Below, piece by piece: positions 50,697 through 58,678 of a stretch of DNA of 64,000 nt. Positions within the stretch are counted from its first letter, which is position 1; the number at the start of each line of letters is the position of its first letter. Origin of the DNA: Catenulispora sp. GP43 (lineage in GTDB: Bacteria > Actinomycetota > Actinomycetes > Streptomycetales > Catenulisporaceae). Position numbers and translations under genes: made by a program. The notes under the pieces are model-generated. The model saw only the letters and a list, made by a program, of their open reading frames with translations. It was not told where the DNA came from and searched no databases. The stretch covers positions 310,001 through 374,000 of the forward strand of contig NZ_JBGCCT010000001.1 in NCBI RefSeq assembly GCF_041260665.1, given 5' to 3'.

Positions 50697-51512
50697 TTAC
50701 TTGGTGCCGGTGAGGGCGATGCCCTCGGTGATGCGGCGCTGCGCGGCCAGGAACAGCAGGATCATCGGCAGGCTGGCCAGCAGCGAGCCGGCCATCAGCA
50801 GCGGGTACTCGGTGAGGTGCTCACCCTGGAGCGTGGACAGGCCGACGGTGAGCGGCATCTTGGAGTCGTCGTTCACCACGACCAGCGGCCACAGCAGGTC
50901 GTTCCAGGACCACAGCACCGTGAGCACGCCCATGGAGATCAGCCCGGGCTTGGCCAGCGGCAGCATCACCGACCAGAAGATCCGGAAGGTGCCGGCACCG
51001 TCCAGGCGCGCCGCCTCCTCGACCTCGTTCGGCAGCGACATGAAGAACTGCCGCAGCATGAACGTGCCGAAGGCGCTGAACAGACCCGGCAGGACCACGC
51101 CGGACAGCGTGTTGAGCAGGCCCAGGTTCTGCACCAGCTGGTACTGCGGGAGCAGGTAGACCTGGCTGGGGACCATCAGGACCGCGAGCATCACCAGGAA
51201 CAGGGCATTGCGGCCCGGGAAGCGCAGCCGTGCGAAGGCATAGGCGGCCATCGAGCAGAACAGCACCTGCGCCACGACCCGCACGACGGTCTGCAGCACC
51301 GAGTTCAGGAACTGCTGGGCGAACTTGGTGTCGTGGAAGACCTGGCTGTAGTTCGACCACTGCCACGAGGGCAGGAAGTGCGGAGGCACGCTGGTGGCCT
51401 CGCCGGTGGTCTGCAACGAGGTGATGAGCTGCCACAGGAAGGGCGCGATCATCGCCGCCGCGCCGACGGCCAGGATCACGTGGATCGGCCACAACCGCTG
51501 CCTGCTACCCAT
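50697..51512 (-). CDS. Carbohydrate ABC transporter permease (MalG-type)
   Basis: A 271-residue inner-membrane subunit with six helices. The EAA loop reads E-E-A-A-R-L-D-G-A-G near residue 165, the contact site for the shared ATPase. It overlaps the MalF-type gene by 8 bp. No ATPase is encoded in the cluster; carbohydrate importers of Streptomyces often use the common ATPase MsiK, so that is likely here. Confidence 0.93.
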   Translation of the reverse strand: MGSRQRLWPIHVILAVGAAAMIAPFLWQLITSLQTTGEATSVPPHFLPSWQWSNYSQVFHDTKFAQQFLNSVLQTVVRVVAQVLFCSMAAYAFARLRFPGRNALFLVMLAVLMVPSQVYLLPQYQLVQNLGLLNTLSGVVLPGLFSAFGTFMLRQFFMSLPNEVEEAARLDGAGTFRIFWSVMLPLAKPGLISMGVLTVLWSWNDLLWPLVVVNDDSKMPLTVGLSTLQGEHLTEYPLLMAGSLLASLPMILLFLAAQRRITEGIALTGTK

Positions 51513-52494
51513 AGTGGACCCACCTCTTCTGCAGCCGGAACTGGAGCGCGGTCAGCACCAGCAGCACCAGCGTGAGCACCACGGCGATGGCGGCGGCCAG
51601 GCCCTGGTTGCCGGTGACGAAGGCGTCCTCGTAGAAGAGGTAGGCGATCGTCTTGCTGCCGGCCAGCGCCGGGTTGGACTTGCCGAGCATCAGCAGCACC
51701 ATGTCGAACATCTGCAGGCCGCCGATCACCGACAGCACCGAGACGAAGAAGATGCTGGGGCTCAGCAGGGGCAGCGTGATCGAGAAGAACTGCTTGATCC
51801 GGCCGGCGCCGTCGAGCGAGGACGCCTCGTAGTACTGCCGCGGGATGTTCTTCAGCCCGGCGGCGAAGATGATCATGTTGTAGCCGAGCGAGCTCCAGAT
51901 GCCCACCAGGCCCATGGCCCAGATTGTGTACCGGTCGTCGGACACCCAGTGCGGGCCGTGGATCCCGATCAGCGACAGCAGGTAGTTGATGAGGCCGTAG
52001 TCGCCGTTGTAGAGCCAGCGCCAGATCATCGCGACCGCGGCCGGCATGGTGACCACCGGGATGAAGTACAGGACCCGGTACAGGCTCGCGTACTTGCCGC
52101 TCACCTGGTTCATCAGCGCGGCGAAGACGATCGACAGCGGGATGCCGGCCAGGACGATCAGCGAGTACTTGACCGTGTTCCAGGCCGCGCGCGGCAGCTG
52201 CGGATCGGACATGAACGAGCTGTAGTTCTGGAAGCCGACCCACTGCTGGCCGCCGAAGACGCCCCACGAGGTGAAGCTGAAGTAGGCGGACTGGAAGATC
52301 GGCCACAGGTAGAAGATCACCAGGCCCAGGAACAGCGGCGCGATCATCGCGTAGCCCCAGGCCCATTCCTTCATGTGCGCCTTGGAGAAGCGGGGGCGCC
52401 GGCCGGCGACCGGCCGGGGGGCCGGCCCGCGCTCCGGGCCGGCCCCCCGCGCCGCCTTGCCGGCGGCGACGGAGGGGGATTCGGTGGCTGACAC
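51505..52494 (-). CDS. Carbohydrate ABC transporter permease (MalF-type)
   Basis: A 329-residue permease with a Pro/Arg/Gly-rich cytosolic N-terminus of about 55 residues and six membrane helices. The EAA loop is Y-E-A-S-S-L-D-G-A-G near residue 222. It begins 4 bp after the stop of the solute-binding protein and overlaps the MalG-type gene, so the importer subunits are co-translated. Confidence 0.93.
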   Translation of the reverse strand: MSATESPSVAAGKAARGAGPERGPAPRPVAGRRPRFSKAHMKEWAWGYAMIAPLFLGLVIFYLWPIFQSAYFSFTSWGVFGGQQWVGFQNYSSFMSDPQLPRAAWNTVKYSLIVLAGIPLSIVFAALMNQVSGKYASLYRVLYFIPVVTMPAAVAMIWRWLYNGDYGLINYLLSLIGIHGPHWVSDDRYTIWAMGLVGIWSSLGYNMIIFAAGLKNIPRQYYEASSLDGAGRIKQFFSITLPLLSPSIFFVSVLSVIGGLQMFDMVLLMLGKSNPALAGSKTIAYLFYEDAFVTGNQGLAAAIAVVLTLVLLVLTALQFRLQKRWVHYG

Positions 52495-52498
52495 CCGG

Positions 52499-53761
52499 TT
52501 ACTCCTTGGCCAGTTCGGCGTTCATCTGGTCCGCTATCTGCTTGACGCCGGTCTGCAGATCGAGCTTGCCGCCCCAGATCTGGTCCAGCGTGGCCTGCAT
52601 GGGCGTGGTCCAGGCCGCGGTGTTCTTCGACACCGGGTAGGGCACGGAGACGTCCAGCTGGTCGATGAAGGACTGCAGGTGGTACTGCGGGGTCGAGGCC
52701 ACCCAGGTCGCGGACAGGCCGTTGTAGGCCGGGATCACGGTGCCGGTCTTGGCCTGGATCTCGTTGGCGTCCTTGCCGCCGAGGTACTGCACGAACTCCC
52801 AGGCCGCCTGCGGGTGCTTGGTCTTGGCGTAGATGACGTTCGCCAGGCCGTTGATGACTGTGCCCTTCTTGCCGTCCGGGCCGGCCGGCAGCGGCGCGAC
52901 GTCGGCGTCCAGGCCGGCCGCCGCCTTGTACTCGGGCATGTCGTAGTCGCCGTCGGCGAACATCGCCACCTTGCCGGAGGCGAACAGCTGGTCCGGCTGG
53001 GTGTCGGTCATCTGCTGCGCGGTCGGGGAGACGTGGTACTTGGTGATGAAGTCCAGCGCGTACTGCAGGCCGGCGATGCTCTTGGGGTCGTCGAACCCGG
53101 ACTTCTTGTGGTCCGGGGTGATGGCCTGGCCGCCGGCCTGGAGCATGGTGTTGTACAGGTTCTCCTGCGTCCAGTCCGGGGAGGCGATGCCCCACACGCC
53201 CTTGCCCGGGTCGTTCAGCTTCTGGGCCGCGCTGATCACGTCCTGCCAGGTCCAGCTGGCGGTCGGGTATTTCACCCCGGCGGCGTCGAAAAGCTTCTTG
53301 TTGTACCAGAGGCCGACGGTGTCGAAGTCCTTCGGCATGCCGTACTGCTTGCCGTCCAGGGTGTAGACGTCGTTCAGCGACTTCGGGAACGGGGTGTTGT
53401 CGAAGCCGGGCTTGTCCGACAGCGACAGCAGCTGCTTCTGGCCGGCGTACAGGCCGATGCGGGTGGTGCTCATCCAGAAGACGTCCGGGGCGGTGCCGGA
53501 GGCGGCCGCGGTCTGGAGCTTGGTCCAGTAGTCGGCGTTCGGCGTCAGCTGGATGTTGATCGTGATGTTCGGGTGCAGGGCGTGGAACGCGTCGGCGATC
53601 TCCTGCATCGCGGGCTTCTGCTTCGGGTCCCAGATGCCGTAGGTCAGGGTGACCGGACCGGCGTCGGCCTGTCCGGAAGACGAGGACTTCGAGGAGGAAC
53701 AGCCGGTCGCAGCCAGGGCCAGAGCCCCGCCGACGGCCAGCACCAACGCCTTTCGGAACAT
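52499..53761 (-). CDS. Extracellular sugar-binding lipoprotein (ABC importer)
   Basis: A 420-residue family-1 solute-binding protein. A lipoprotein signal with the lipobox L-A-A-T-G-C puts the modified Cys at about residue 21. It is followed by a Ser/Lys linker and the mature domain (V-T-L-T-Y-G-I-W-D-P-K). W-Y-N-K-K-L-F-D-A-A-G and T-W-Q-D-V-I-S-A-A-Q-K-L-N are typical of this class. The ATG at 53761 with GGGAG upstream is chosen because it starts the signal peptide; the longer frame is not needed. It is the first gene of the importer operon, divergent from the ROK regulator. The sugar is unknown. Confidence 0.93.
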   Translation of the reverse strand: MFRKALVLAVGGALALAATGCSSSKSSSSGQADAGPVTLTYGIWDPKQKPAMQEIADAFHALHPNITINIQLTPNADYWTKLQTAAASGTAPDVFWMSTTRIGLYAGQKQLLSLSDKPGFDNTPFPKSLNDVYTLDGKQYGMPKDFDTVGLWYNKKLFDAAGVKYPTASWTWQDVISAAQKLNDPGKGVWGIASPDWTQENLYNTMLQAGGQAITPDHKKSGFDDPKSIAGLQYALDFITKYHVSPTAQQMTDTQPDQLFASGKVAMFADGDYDMPEYKAAAGLDADVAPLPAGPDGKKGTVINGLANVIYAKTKHPQAAWEFVQYLGGKDANEIQAKTGTVIPAYNGLSATWVASTPQYHLQSFIDQLDVSVPYPVSKNTAAWTTPMQATLDQIWGGKLDLQTGVKQIADQMNAELAKE

Positions 53762-54028
53762 CCGCGTCTCCCAACGTTTTCGTGCGCCGTCCGCGGCGTC
53801 TTCGCCTGTCAGAGGGCTGTGAGGGGTGGGGGCGGGAGGCGGGCCTCCCGTGATCCGGGACACTAGCCGCCGTTTTTGCTTGAGACCAGTGTTAATCGAG
53901 CAGGGTCACGCACGAGACGCGAAAAAGTGCTCGTTCCGAGATCGGTCCGTGATCTTCAATCGGGATGACCCGGACATCTTTAAAACAGCCACCAGGATAA
54001 ATGCCTGCCGTTCCCGGGCTCGGCCGCC

Positions 54029-54034
54029 TAAGAT
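54029..54034 (+). promoter_or_regulatory. -10 box of the ROK regulator gene (leaderless)
   Basis: TAAGAT is followed by 7 nt and the ATG at 54042. The ATG at 54033 overlaps this box, so 54042 is preferred as start. The 280-bp gap to the divergent importer operon must also hold its promoter; I found no clear operator palindrome. Confidence 0.5.
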
Positions 54035-54041
54035 GGCCGCC

Positions 54042-55235
54042 ATGCGACGGACCAGCGGCGACGGCAGCTTCCTGCGGAGCCTCAACGAGGTGGCGGTGCT
54101 GCGCGCACTGCGCGAGACCGGGACGCCGACCCTGGCCGAGGTGGCCCGGACCGCGCAGCTCTCGCGGGCCACGACCGAGGTCATCATGGACTCGCTGCAG
54201 CGCAACGGCTGGGTGGTCGAGGCCGAGGCGGTGGCCGACGGGCAGCGCGGGCGGCCGGCCCGGCGCTACACCTTCCGGGCGGCCGCGGCGCACGTCGCCG
54301 GGGTCGCCATCGGCGGCTCCGGCATCACCGCGATGGTCGCCGACCTGAACGGGGACGTGGCGGGCCGGGCCGTGGAGCACCTGAGCCCCGAGCTGTCCGC
54401 CGCGGACCGGCTGACCGCCGTGCAGCGGGTGCTGGAGCGCGCCGCCGGCGCGGCCGACGTGCCGCTGAGCCGGCTGGCCACGGTCGGCGTCGGCACCACC
54501 GGCGTCATCGACAACGAGGGCCGGGTGCTCAAGAGCGTGGCGCTGTCCGACTGGTCGGGGGTGGACCTGCAGGCCGAACTGGCCTCCCGGCTGCCGGTCC
54601 CGGTGCTGGTCGAGAACGACATGCGGCTGGCGGTGCTGGCCGAGCACTGGCGCGGCGCGGCCTGCGAGCACGAGAACGTGCTCTACCTGCACACCGGCCG
54701 CCGGATCGGGCTGGGCCTGCTGTTCGGCGGGGTGCCCTACCGGGGCTCGCACGCCGCCGCCGGCGAGCTCGGCGGCCATCCGAACAGCCGGTGGGCGGCG
54801 TTCCAGCACGTCATGGACTACGCGATGGCCGCCGACCCGGGCGAGCTGCGGGCGCCGTCGCAGGCCGCGCTGTTCGCGATGGAACGCGCCGCCGCCGGCG
54901 ACGAGAAGGCCGCGGCGGCGTTCGAGGCGTTCGCCCGGGCCCTGGCCGAAGGACTGGTCAGCCTGGTGACGCCGCTGGATCCGGACCTGGTGGTGATCGG
55001 CGGGAGCCTGGCCCAGACCGGCGAACACCTCACCGAGCCGATCAAGGCCCTGCTCGGTGAGGTGTGCCTGTACCCGCCGGAGGTGAAGGTGTCAGAGCTC
55101 GGAGGCGACGCGGTCGGGATGGGCGCCGTGCGCCTGGCTCTCGACCACGCCGAGCCCGTGCTGTTCGCCTCGCTGTCCTCGGGGGCCGCCGGGCCTTCCG
55201 ATACTTCTGCGGCTTCTGGAACCTCGGCGGCGTAG
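54042..55235 (+). CDS. ROK-family transcriptional regulator
   Basis: 397 residues: a MarR-like winged helix (about 10-75; L-A-E-V-A-R-T-A-Q-L-S-R-A-T-T-E) followed by a sugar-kinase-fold ROK domain. G-V-G-T-T-G-V-I-D lies near 150 and V-E-N-D-M-R-L-A-V-L-A-E-H near 190. The usual ROK zinc motif (G-H then CxCGxxGC) is missing: after A-A-G-E-L-G-G-H-P the chain goes straight to N-S-R-W without Cys. It is divergent from the sugar importer operon, which it probably represses until the sugar binds. The 3' end overlaps the antisense livM frame by 144 bp. Confidence 0.88.
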   Translation: MRRTSGDGSFLRSLNEVAVLRALRETGTPTLAEVARTAQLSRATTEVIMDSLQRNGWVVEAEAVADGQRGRPARRYTFRAAAAHVAGVAIGGSGITAMVADLNGDVAGRAVEHLSPELSAADRLTAVQRVLERAAGAADVPLSRLATVGVGTTGVIDNEGRVLKSVALSDWSGVDLQAELASRLPVPVLVENDMRLAVLAEHWRGAACEHENVLYLHTGRRIGLGLLFGGVPYRGSHAAAGELGGHPNSRWAAFQHVMDYAMAADPGELRAPSQAALFAMERAAAGDEKAAAAFEAFARALAEGLVSLVTPLDPDLVVIGGSLAQTGEHLTEPIKALLGEVCLYPPEVKVSELGGDAVGMGAVRLALDHAEPVLFASLSSGAAGPSDTSAASGTSAA

Positions 55236-56276
55236 TCCGCGTAGCCGGCCTGGCAGGGCGGCCAAACCGCCGGGGACCGCGTAGATCACCAGCACGAACA
55301 GCACGCCGAGCAGCACCAGCGGCTGCGACAGCGGGACGCGCAGGAACGCCGGCAGGCCCGCGACCGAGTCCGAGGTGGCGACCGAGCCGAGCCGGTGGTC
55401 CAGCAGCGTGTAGAGCACGCCGCCGAGCACCGGGCCCCAGCGCGTGCCGGACCCGCCGAGCACCACCATGACCAGCAGCGCCAGGGTGAAGTCGGTGGTC
55501 GTGGTCTCGGGCGTGGCGCCGGCGGTGACCAGCAGGTGCACCACGCCGCCGGCCGCGCCGAGCGTCCCGGCCAGCACGAACGCGCCGAGCTGGTAGCGGA
55601 ACGGATTCAGGCCGAGCACCTCGGCCCGCCGCTGGTTGTCGCGGATCGCCTGCCAGACCCGGCCGATCCGGCTGCCGGTCAGCCACCACACGACACCGCA
55701 GACCACGACCAGGTAGGCCAGCGCGAGCCAGTACAGGTTGACGGTGTTGACCACGCCGACGAACGCCGCGGGCACCTTCTCGGTGCTCAGCGGCAGCCCT
55801 TCCTCGCCGCCGGTGGTCTTCGGGTGCAGGCCGACCAGGATCGAACCGGCCTGCGCGAACGCCAGGGTGACCATGGCGAACCCGACGGTGCCCAGGTTTC
55901 CGACACCCTTCAGCGAAACCGCGCCGAGCAGGGTGCTGACCGCGGCACCGATCCCGATCGCCAGCACGGCGGCGAGCGCGAGCGGCAGATGCATGTCCTT
56001 CATCGCCAGCTCGGCGCTGTACGCGCCGATCGCGACATAGAGCGCGTGCCCGAACGACATCAGGCCGAGCCGGCCGAACAGCAGGTCGTAGCCGACGGCC
56101 AGACCCGCGAACAGCAGGCACAGCGCGAGCAGTTGGAGCGAGCCGGGCGTGTTGACCGCACCGTCGAACACCCCGGGGATCTGGAGGGTCGAGTAGGGCA
56201 GGCTGAGCAGGACCGCGAGGACCGCGACCGGTATCAGGTGCTTGGCATGAATCAGGTGCTTGGCATGACGCTTCAC
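55092..56276 (-). CDS. livM: Branched-chain amino acid-type ABC transporter permease LivM
   Basis: A 394-residue permease with about ten membrane helices. L-A-V-G-Y-D-L-L-F-G-R-L-G-L-M-S-F-G-H-A lies near 70, and the cytosolic EAA-like loop is S-R-I-G-R-V-W-Q-A-I-R-D-N-Q-R-R-A-E-V-L-G-L near 205. It starts from a GTG overlapping the livH stop (GTGA). The last 55 or so residues, after the normal end near P-G-G-L-A-A-L, form an Arg/Gly-rich tail; the final 47 residues and the stop are read antisense to the ROK gene end. A tandem 18-bp duplication doubles H-A-K-H-L-I at the N-terminus. Confidence 0.9.
   Translation of the reverse strand: MKRHAKHLIHAKHLIPVAVLAVLLSLPYSTLQIPGVFDGAVNTPGSLQLLALCLLFAGLAVGYDLLFGRLGLMSFGHALYVAIGAYSAELAMKDMHLPLALAAVLAIGIGAAVSTLLGAVSLKGVGNLGTVGFAMVTLAFAQAGSILVGLHPKTTGGEEGLPLSTEKVPAAFVGVVNTVNLYWLALAYLVVVCGVVWWLTGSRIGRVWQAIRDNQRRAEVLGLNPFRYQLGAFVLAGTLGAAGGVVHLLVTAGATPETTTTDFTLALLVMVVLGGSGTRWGPVLGGVLYTLLDHRLGSVATSDSVAGLPAFLRVPLSQPLVLLGVLFVLVIYAVPGGLAALPGRLRGLRRRGSRSRRSIGRPGGPRGQRGEQHGLGVVESQAHGAHPDRVASEL
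56233..56268. repeat. Perfect 18-bp tandem duplication at the livM start
   Basis: Copies at 56233-56250 and 56251-56268 are identical and in frame, giving a six-residue duplication (H-A-K-H-L-I twice) just before the first membrane helix. It is a recent slippage event by appearance. Confidence 0.85.
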
Positions 56277-57148
56277 ACGGCCCTCCGGATGAGCCTTTGG
56301 ATGCCGTCCCCGTTTCCGCGTACGAGCAGCACCACGGCGAGGATCGCGACCGCGGCGAAGTCGCCGAGGCCGGAGGCGGCGTAGTAGTTGGTGAACTGCT
56401 GGATCAGCCCGACGGCAGCCGCGGCCAGCGCCACCCCGTCGGTCCGCCCCATCCCGCCGATCACCACGACCACGAACCCGAACACCAGCAGCGACGTACC
56501 CTGGTCGGGCGAGACGCTGCCGAAGTAGACCCCGCCGAGCGCCCCGGCCAGCCCGGCCAGCGCGCCGCCGATCGCGAAGACCAGGGTGAAGGCCTTGCGC
56601 ACGTCGATGCCGAGCGCGGTGACCATGGCGCGGTCCTCGACGCCGGCGCGGACGACGAGCCCGTAGCGGGTCCTGGCCAGGAACAGCTTGAGCGCGGCCA
56701 GGACCACGAGCGCGGCGGCGATGAGCACGAAGCGGTCGGTGGGCACCTTCGCGCCGAGCAGGCTCACGGTCCCGGCGAGTTGCTTGGGCACCTGGAGCTG
56801 CCGGGCGTCGGCGCCCCAGATGCCCTGGACGAGGGCCGGGAGCGCGAGGCCGAGGCCGACGGTGACGAGGATCTGGTCCTTGGGCCGGGAGTACAGGGGC
56901 CTGATGAGGACGGTCTCGATCAGCGCGGCGAGAACCGCGCCGACGACGACGGCGACCGCTATCGCGACGGCGAACGGCAGGTGGCCGGTCAGCCGCCAGG
57001 CCGCGTAGGCGCCGGCGGTGACCAGGGCGCCGTGGGCGAAGTTGAGGACGTCCATCAGGCCGAAGATGAGGGACAGGCCGCTGGCGATGAGGAAGTACAG
57101 GGCGCCCAGGCCCAGGCCGGTGAGGGTGAGGAGGACGAGGGTGCTCAT
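56273..57148 (-). CDS. livH: Branched-chain amino acid-type ABC transporter permease LivH
   Basis: A 291-residue permease with about eight membrane helices, starting L-V-L-L-T-L-T-G-L-G-L-G-A-L-Y-F-L-I-A. It has the family motif G-L-M-D-V-L-N-F-A-H-G-A near residue 32 and the ATPase-contact loop T-R-Y-G-L-V-V-R-A-G-V-E-D near 172. The ATG overlaps the livF stop by 4 bp. It forms the transmembrane heterodimer with LivM. Confidence 0.94.
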   Translation of the reverse strand: MSTLVLLTLTGLGLGALYFLIASGLSLIFGLMDVLNFAHGALVTAGAYAAWRLTGHLPFAVAIAVAVVVGAVLAALIETVLIRPLYSRPKDQILVTVGLGLALPALVQGIWGADARQLQVPKQLAGTVSLLGAKVPTDRFVLIAAALVVLAALKLFLARTRYGLVVRAGVEDRAMVTALGIDVRKAFTLVFAIGGALAGLAGALGGVYFGSVSPDQGTSLLVFGFVVVVIGGMGRTDGVALAAAAVGLIQQFTNYYAASGLGDFAAVAILAVVLLVRGNGDGIQRLIRRAV

Positions 57149-57966
57149 CGGCCACCGCCGCCGGGCTTCGCAACAGGGTCGCCGCCGGCCTCGCTCGCCG
57201 GATCGCCGCCAGCGTGGCCCGCCGCATCGCCGCCAGCCTCGCCGCCAGCAGGTTCCGCCGCACCACCGCCGCGCGCCTGCCCGACGCCCAGCAACTCCTG
57301 CGTCAGCGCCGCGTCCGCCAGCAGGTCCCGCACCGGCCCGCGGTGCACCACCTGCCCGGCCGCCAGCACCACGCCGTCGCGGGCGAGCCGGCGCACCAGC
57401 GCGAGGTTCTGCTCGACCAGCAGCATCGGCACGCGCTCGGCGGCGCGTTCGAGCACCTCCGCCACTTCGGTCACCACCTTCGGGGCCAGGCCCTTCGTCG
57501 GTTCGTCGACCACGATCAGGCGGTTGTCGTTGAGGAGGGTGCGCGCGATCGCGACCATCTGCTGCTGGCCGCCGGACAGGGTGCCGGCGGCCTGCGCGCC
57601 GCGTGTCTTGAGCTCGGGGAAGAGTTCGTAGACCAGGTCGTAGGCGTGGTGCGAGCGGCGCCGCTCGGCCAGGGCCAGGTTCTCCGTCACCGTCAGCTTC
57701 GCGAAGACGCAGCGGTCCTCCGGTGCGTAGCCGATGCCGCGCCGCACGATCTCGTGCGTGCGCAGCCGGTGCACCGGGTCGCCGTCGAAGGCGATGCGGC
57801 CGGTGCGCGGGACCAGGCCGAGGATCGCCTTGACCGTCGTCGTCTTGCCGACGCCGTTGCGTCCCAGCAGGGCGGTGACGCCGGTCGGCGCCACCGCGAA
57901 CGACACGCCCTGCAGGATGTGCGAGCCCGCGATGGTGACGCGGACGTCGTCGAGTTCGAGGATCAC
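57145..57966 (-). CDS. livF: Branched-chain amino acid-type ABC transporter ATPase LivF
   Basis: A 273-residue ATPase: Walker A G-R-N-G-V-G-K-T-T near 36, signature L-S-G-G-Q-Q-Q near 130, Walker B L-I-V-V-D-E-P-T-K-G-L and a V-E-Q-N switch, all typical of LivF. The last 40 residues form an unusual Gly/Ala/Asp-rich tail with repeating A-G-G-D units absent from most LivF proteins. The start overlaps the livG stop by 4 bp. Confidence 0.94.
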   Translation of the reverse strand: MILELDDVRVTIAGSHILQGVSFAVAPTGVTALLGRNGVGKTTTVKAILGLVPRTGRIAFDGDPVHRLRTHEIVRRGIGYAPEDRCVFAKLTVTENLALAERRRSHHAYDLVYELFPELKTRGAQAAGTLSGGQQQMVAIARTLLNDNRLIVVDEPTKGLAPKVVTEVAEVLERAAERVPMLLVEQNLALVRRLARDGVVLAAGQVVHRGPVRDLLADAALTQELLGVGQARGGGAAEPAGGEAGGDAAGHAGGDPASEAGGDPVAKPGGGGR

Positions 57967-58676
57967 AGTGCGTCCCCCACGTAAGCCTCCTGCACCCGCG
58001 GGTCGGCCATGATCCGCTCCGGGGTGTCGATCGCGAGCAGCGCGCCGTGGTGCATCACCGCGACGCGGTCGGCCAGGCCCAGCAGGACCTCCATGTGGTG
58101 CTCGACCATCAGCACCGTGGGGCCCTCGTCGCGGTGCAGGGTCCTGATCACCTCGACCAGTTCGGGCACGTCGCCGGACGCGACGCCGGCCATCGGCTCG
58201 TCGAGGAGCAGCAGCCGTTCGGCGCCGGAGGCGAGCAGCATGGCCAGCTCCAGCTTGCGCTTGTCGCCGTGGGACAGGTCGGCGGCCAGGGCGCCCGACT
58301 TCTCGGTCAGCCGGACGCGCTCCAGAGGATCACCGCCGGCCGCGTTCCGCTTCCCCGCGACCTGCTGGGCCAGCGCCACGTGCTCGGTGACCGTCATGGT
58401 CGGGAACACGCTGGAGGACTGGAAGGTGCGGCCGATGCCGCGCCGGGCCCGCTTGTGCGGCGGCTCGGTGGTGATGTCGGCGCCGTCCAGTGCGATGCGG
58501 CCGGCGCTGGCCCGGTTCAGGCCGCTGATCAGGTTGAACAGCGAGGTCTTGCCCGCGCCGTTCGGCCCGATCACCGCGACGAACTCGCCCTCGCCGACCG
58601 AGAGGTCCACAGCGGACAAGATCGCCGAGCCGCCGACTGTCCAGGACAGCCCGGTCAGTGTGAGGACGTCGCGCAT
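57963..58676 (-). CDS. livG: Branched-chain amino acid-type ABC transporter ATPase LivG
   Basis: A 237-residue ATPase with Walker A G-P-N-G-A-G-K-T-S near 37, F-Q-S-S-S-V-F-P in the Q loop, a degenerate signature L-S-H-G-D-K-R-K near 133, as is usual in LivG, Walker B L-L-L-D-E-P-M-A-G-V and the switch V-E-H-H-M. It begins 2 bp after the binding-protein stop. Confidence 0.94.
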   Translation of the reverse strand: MRDVLTLTGLSWTVGGSAILSAVDLSVGEGEFVAVIGPNGAGKTSLFNLISGLNRASAGRIALDGADITTEPPHKRARRGIGRTFQSSSVFPTMTVTEHVALAQQVAGKRNAAGGDPLERVRLTEKSGALAADLSHGDKRKLELAMLLASGAERLLLLDEPMAGVASGDVPELVEVIRTLHRDEGPTVLMVEHHMEVLLGLADRVAVMHHGALLAIDTPERIMADPRVQEAYVGDAL

Positions 58677-58678
58677 CG

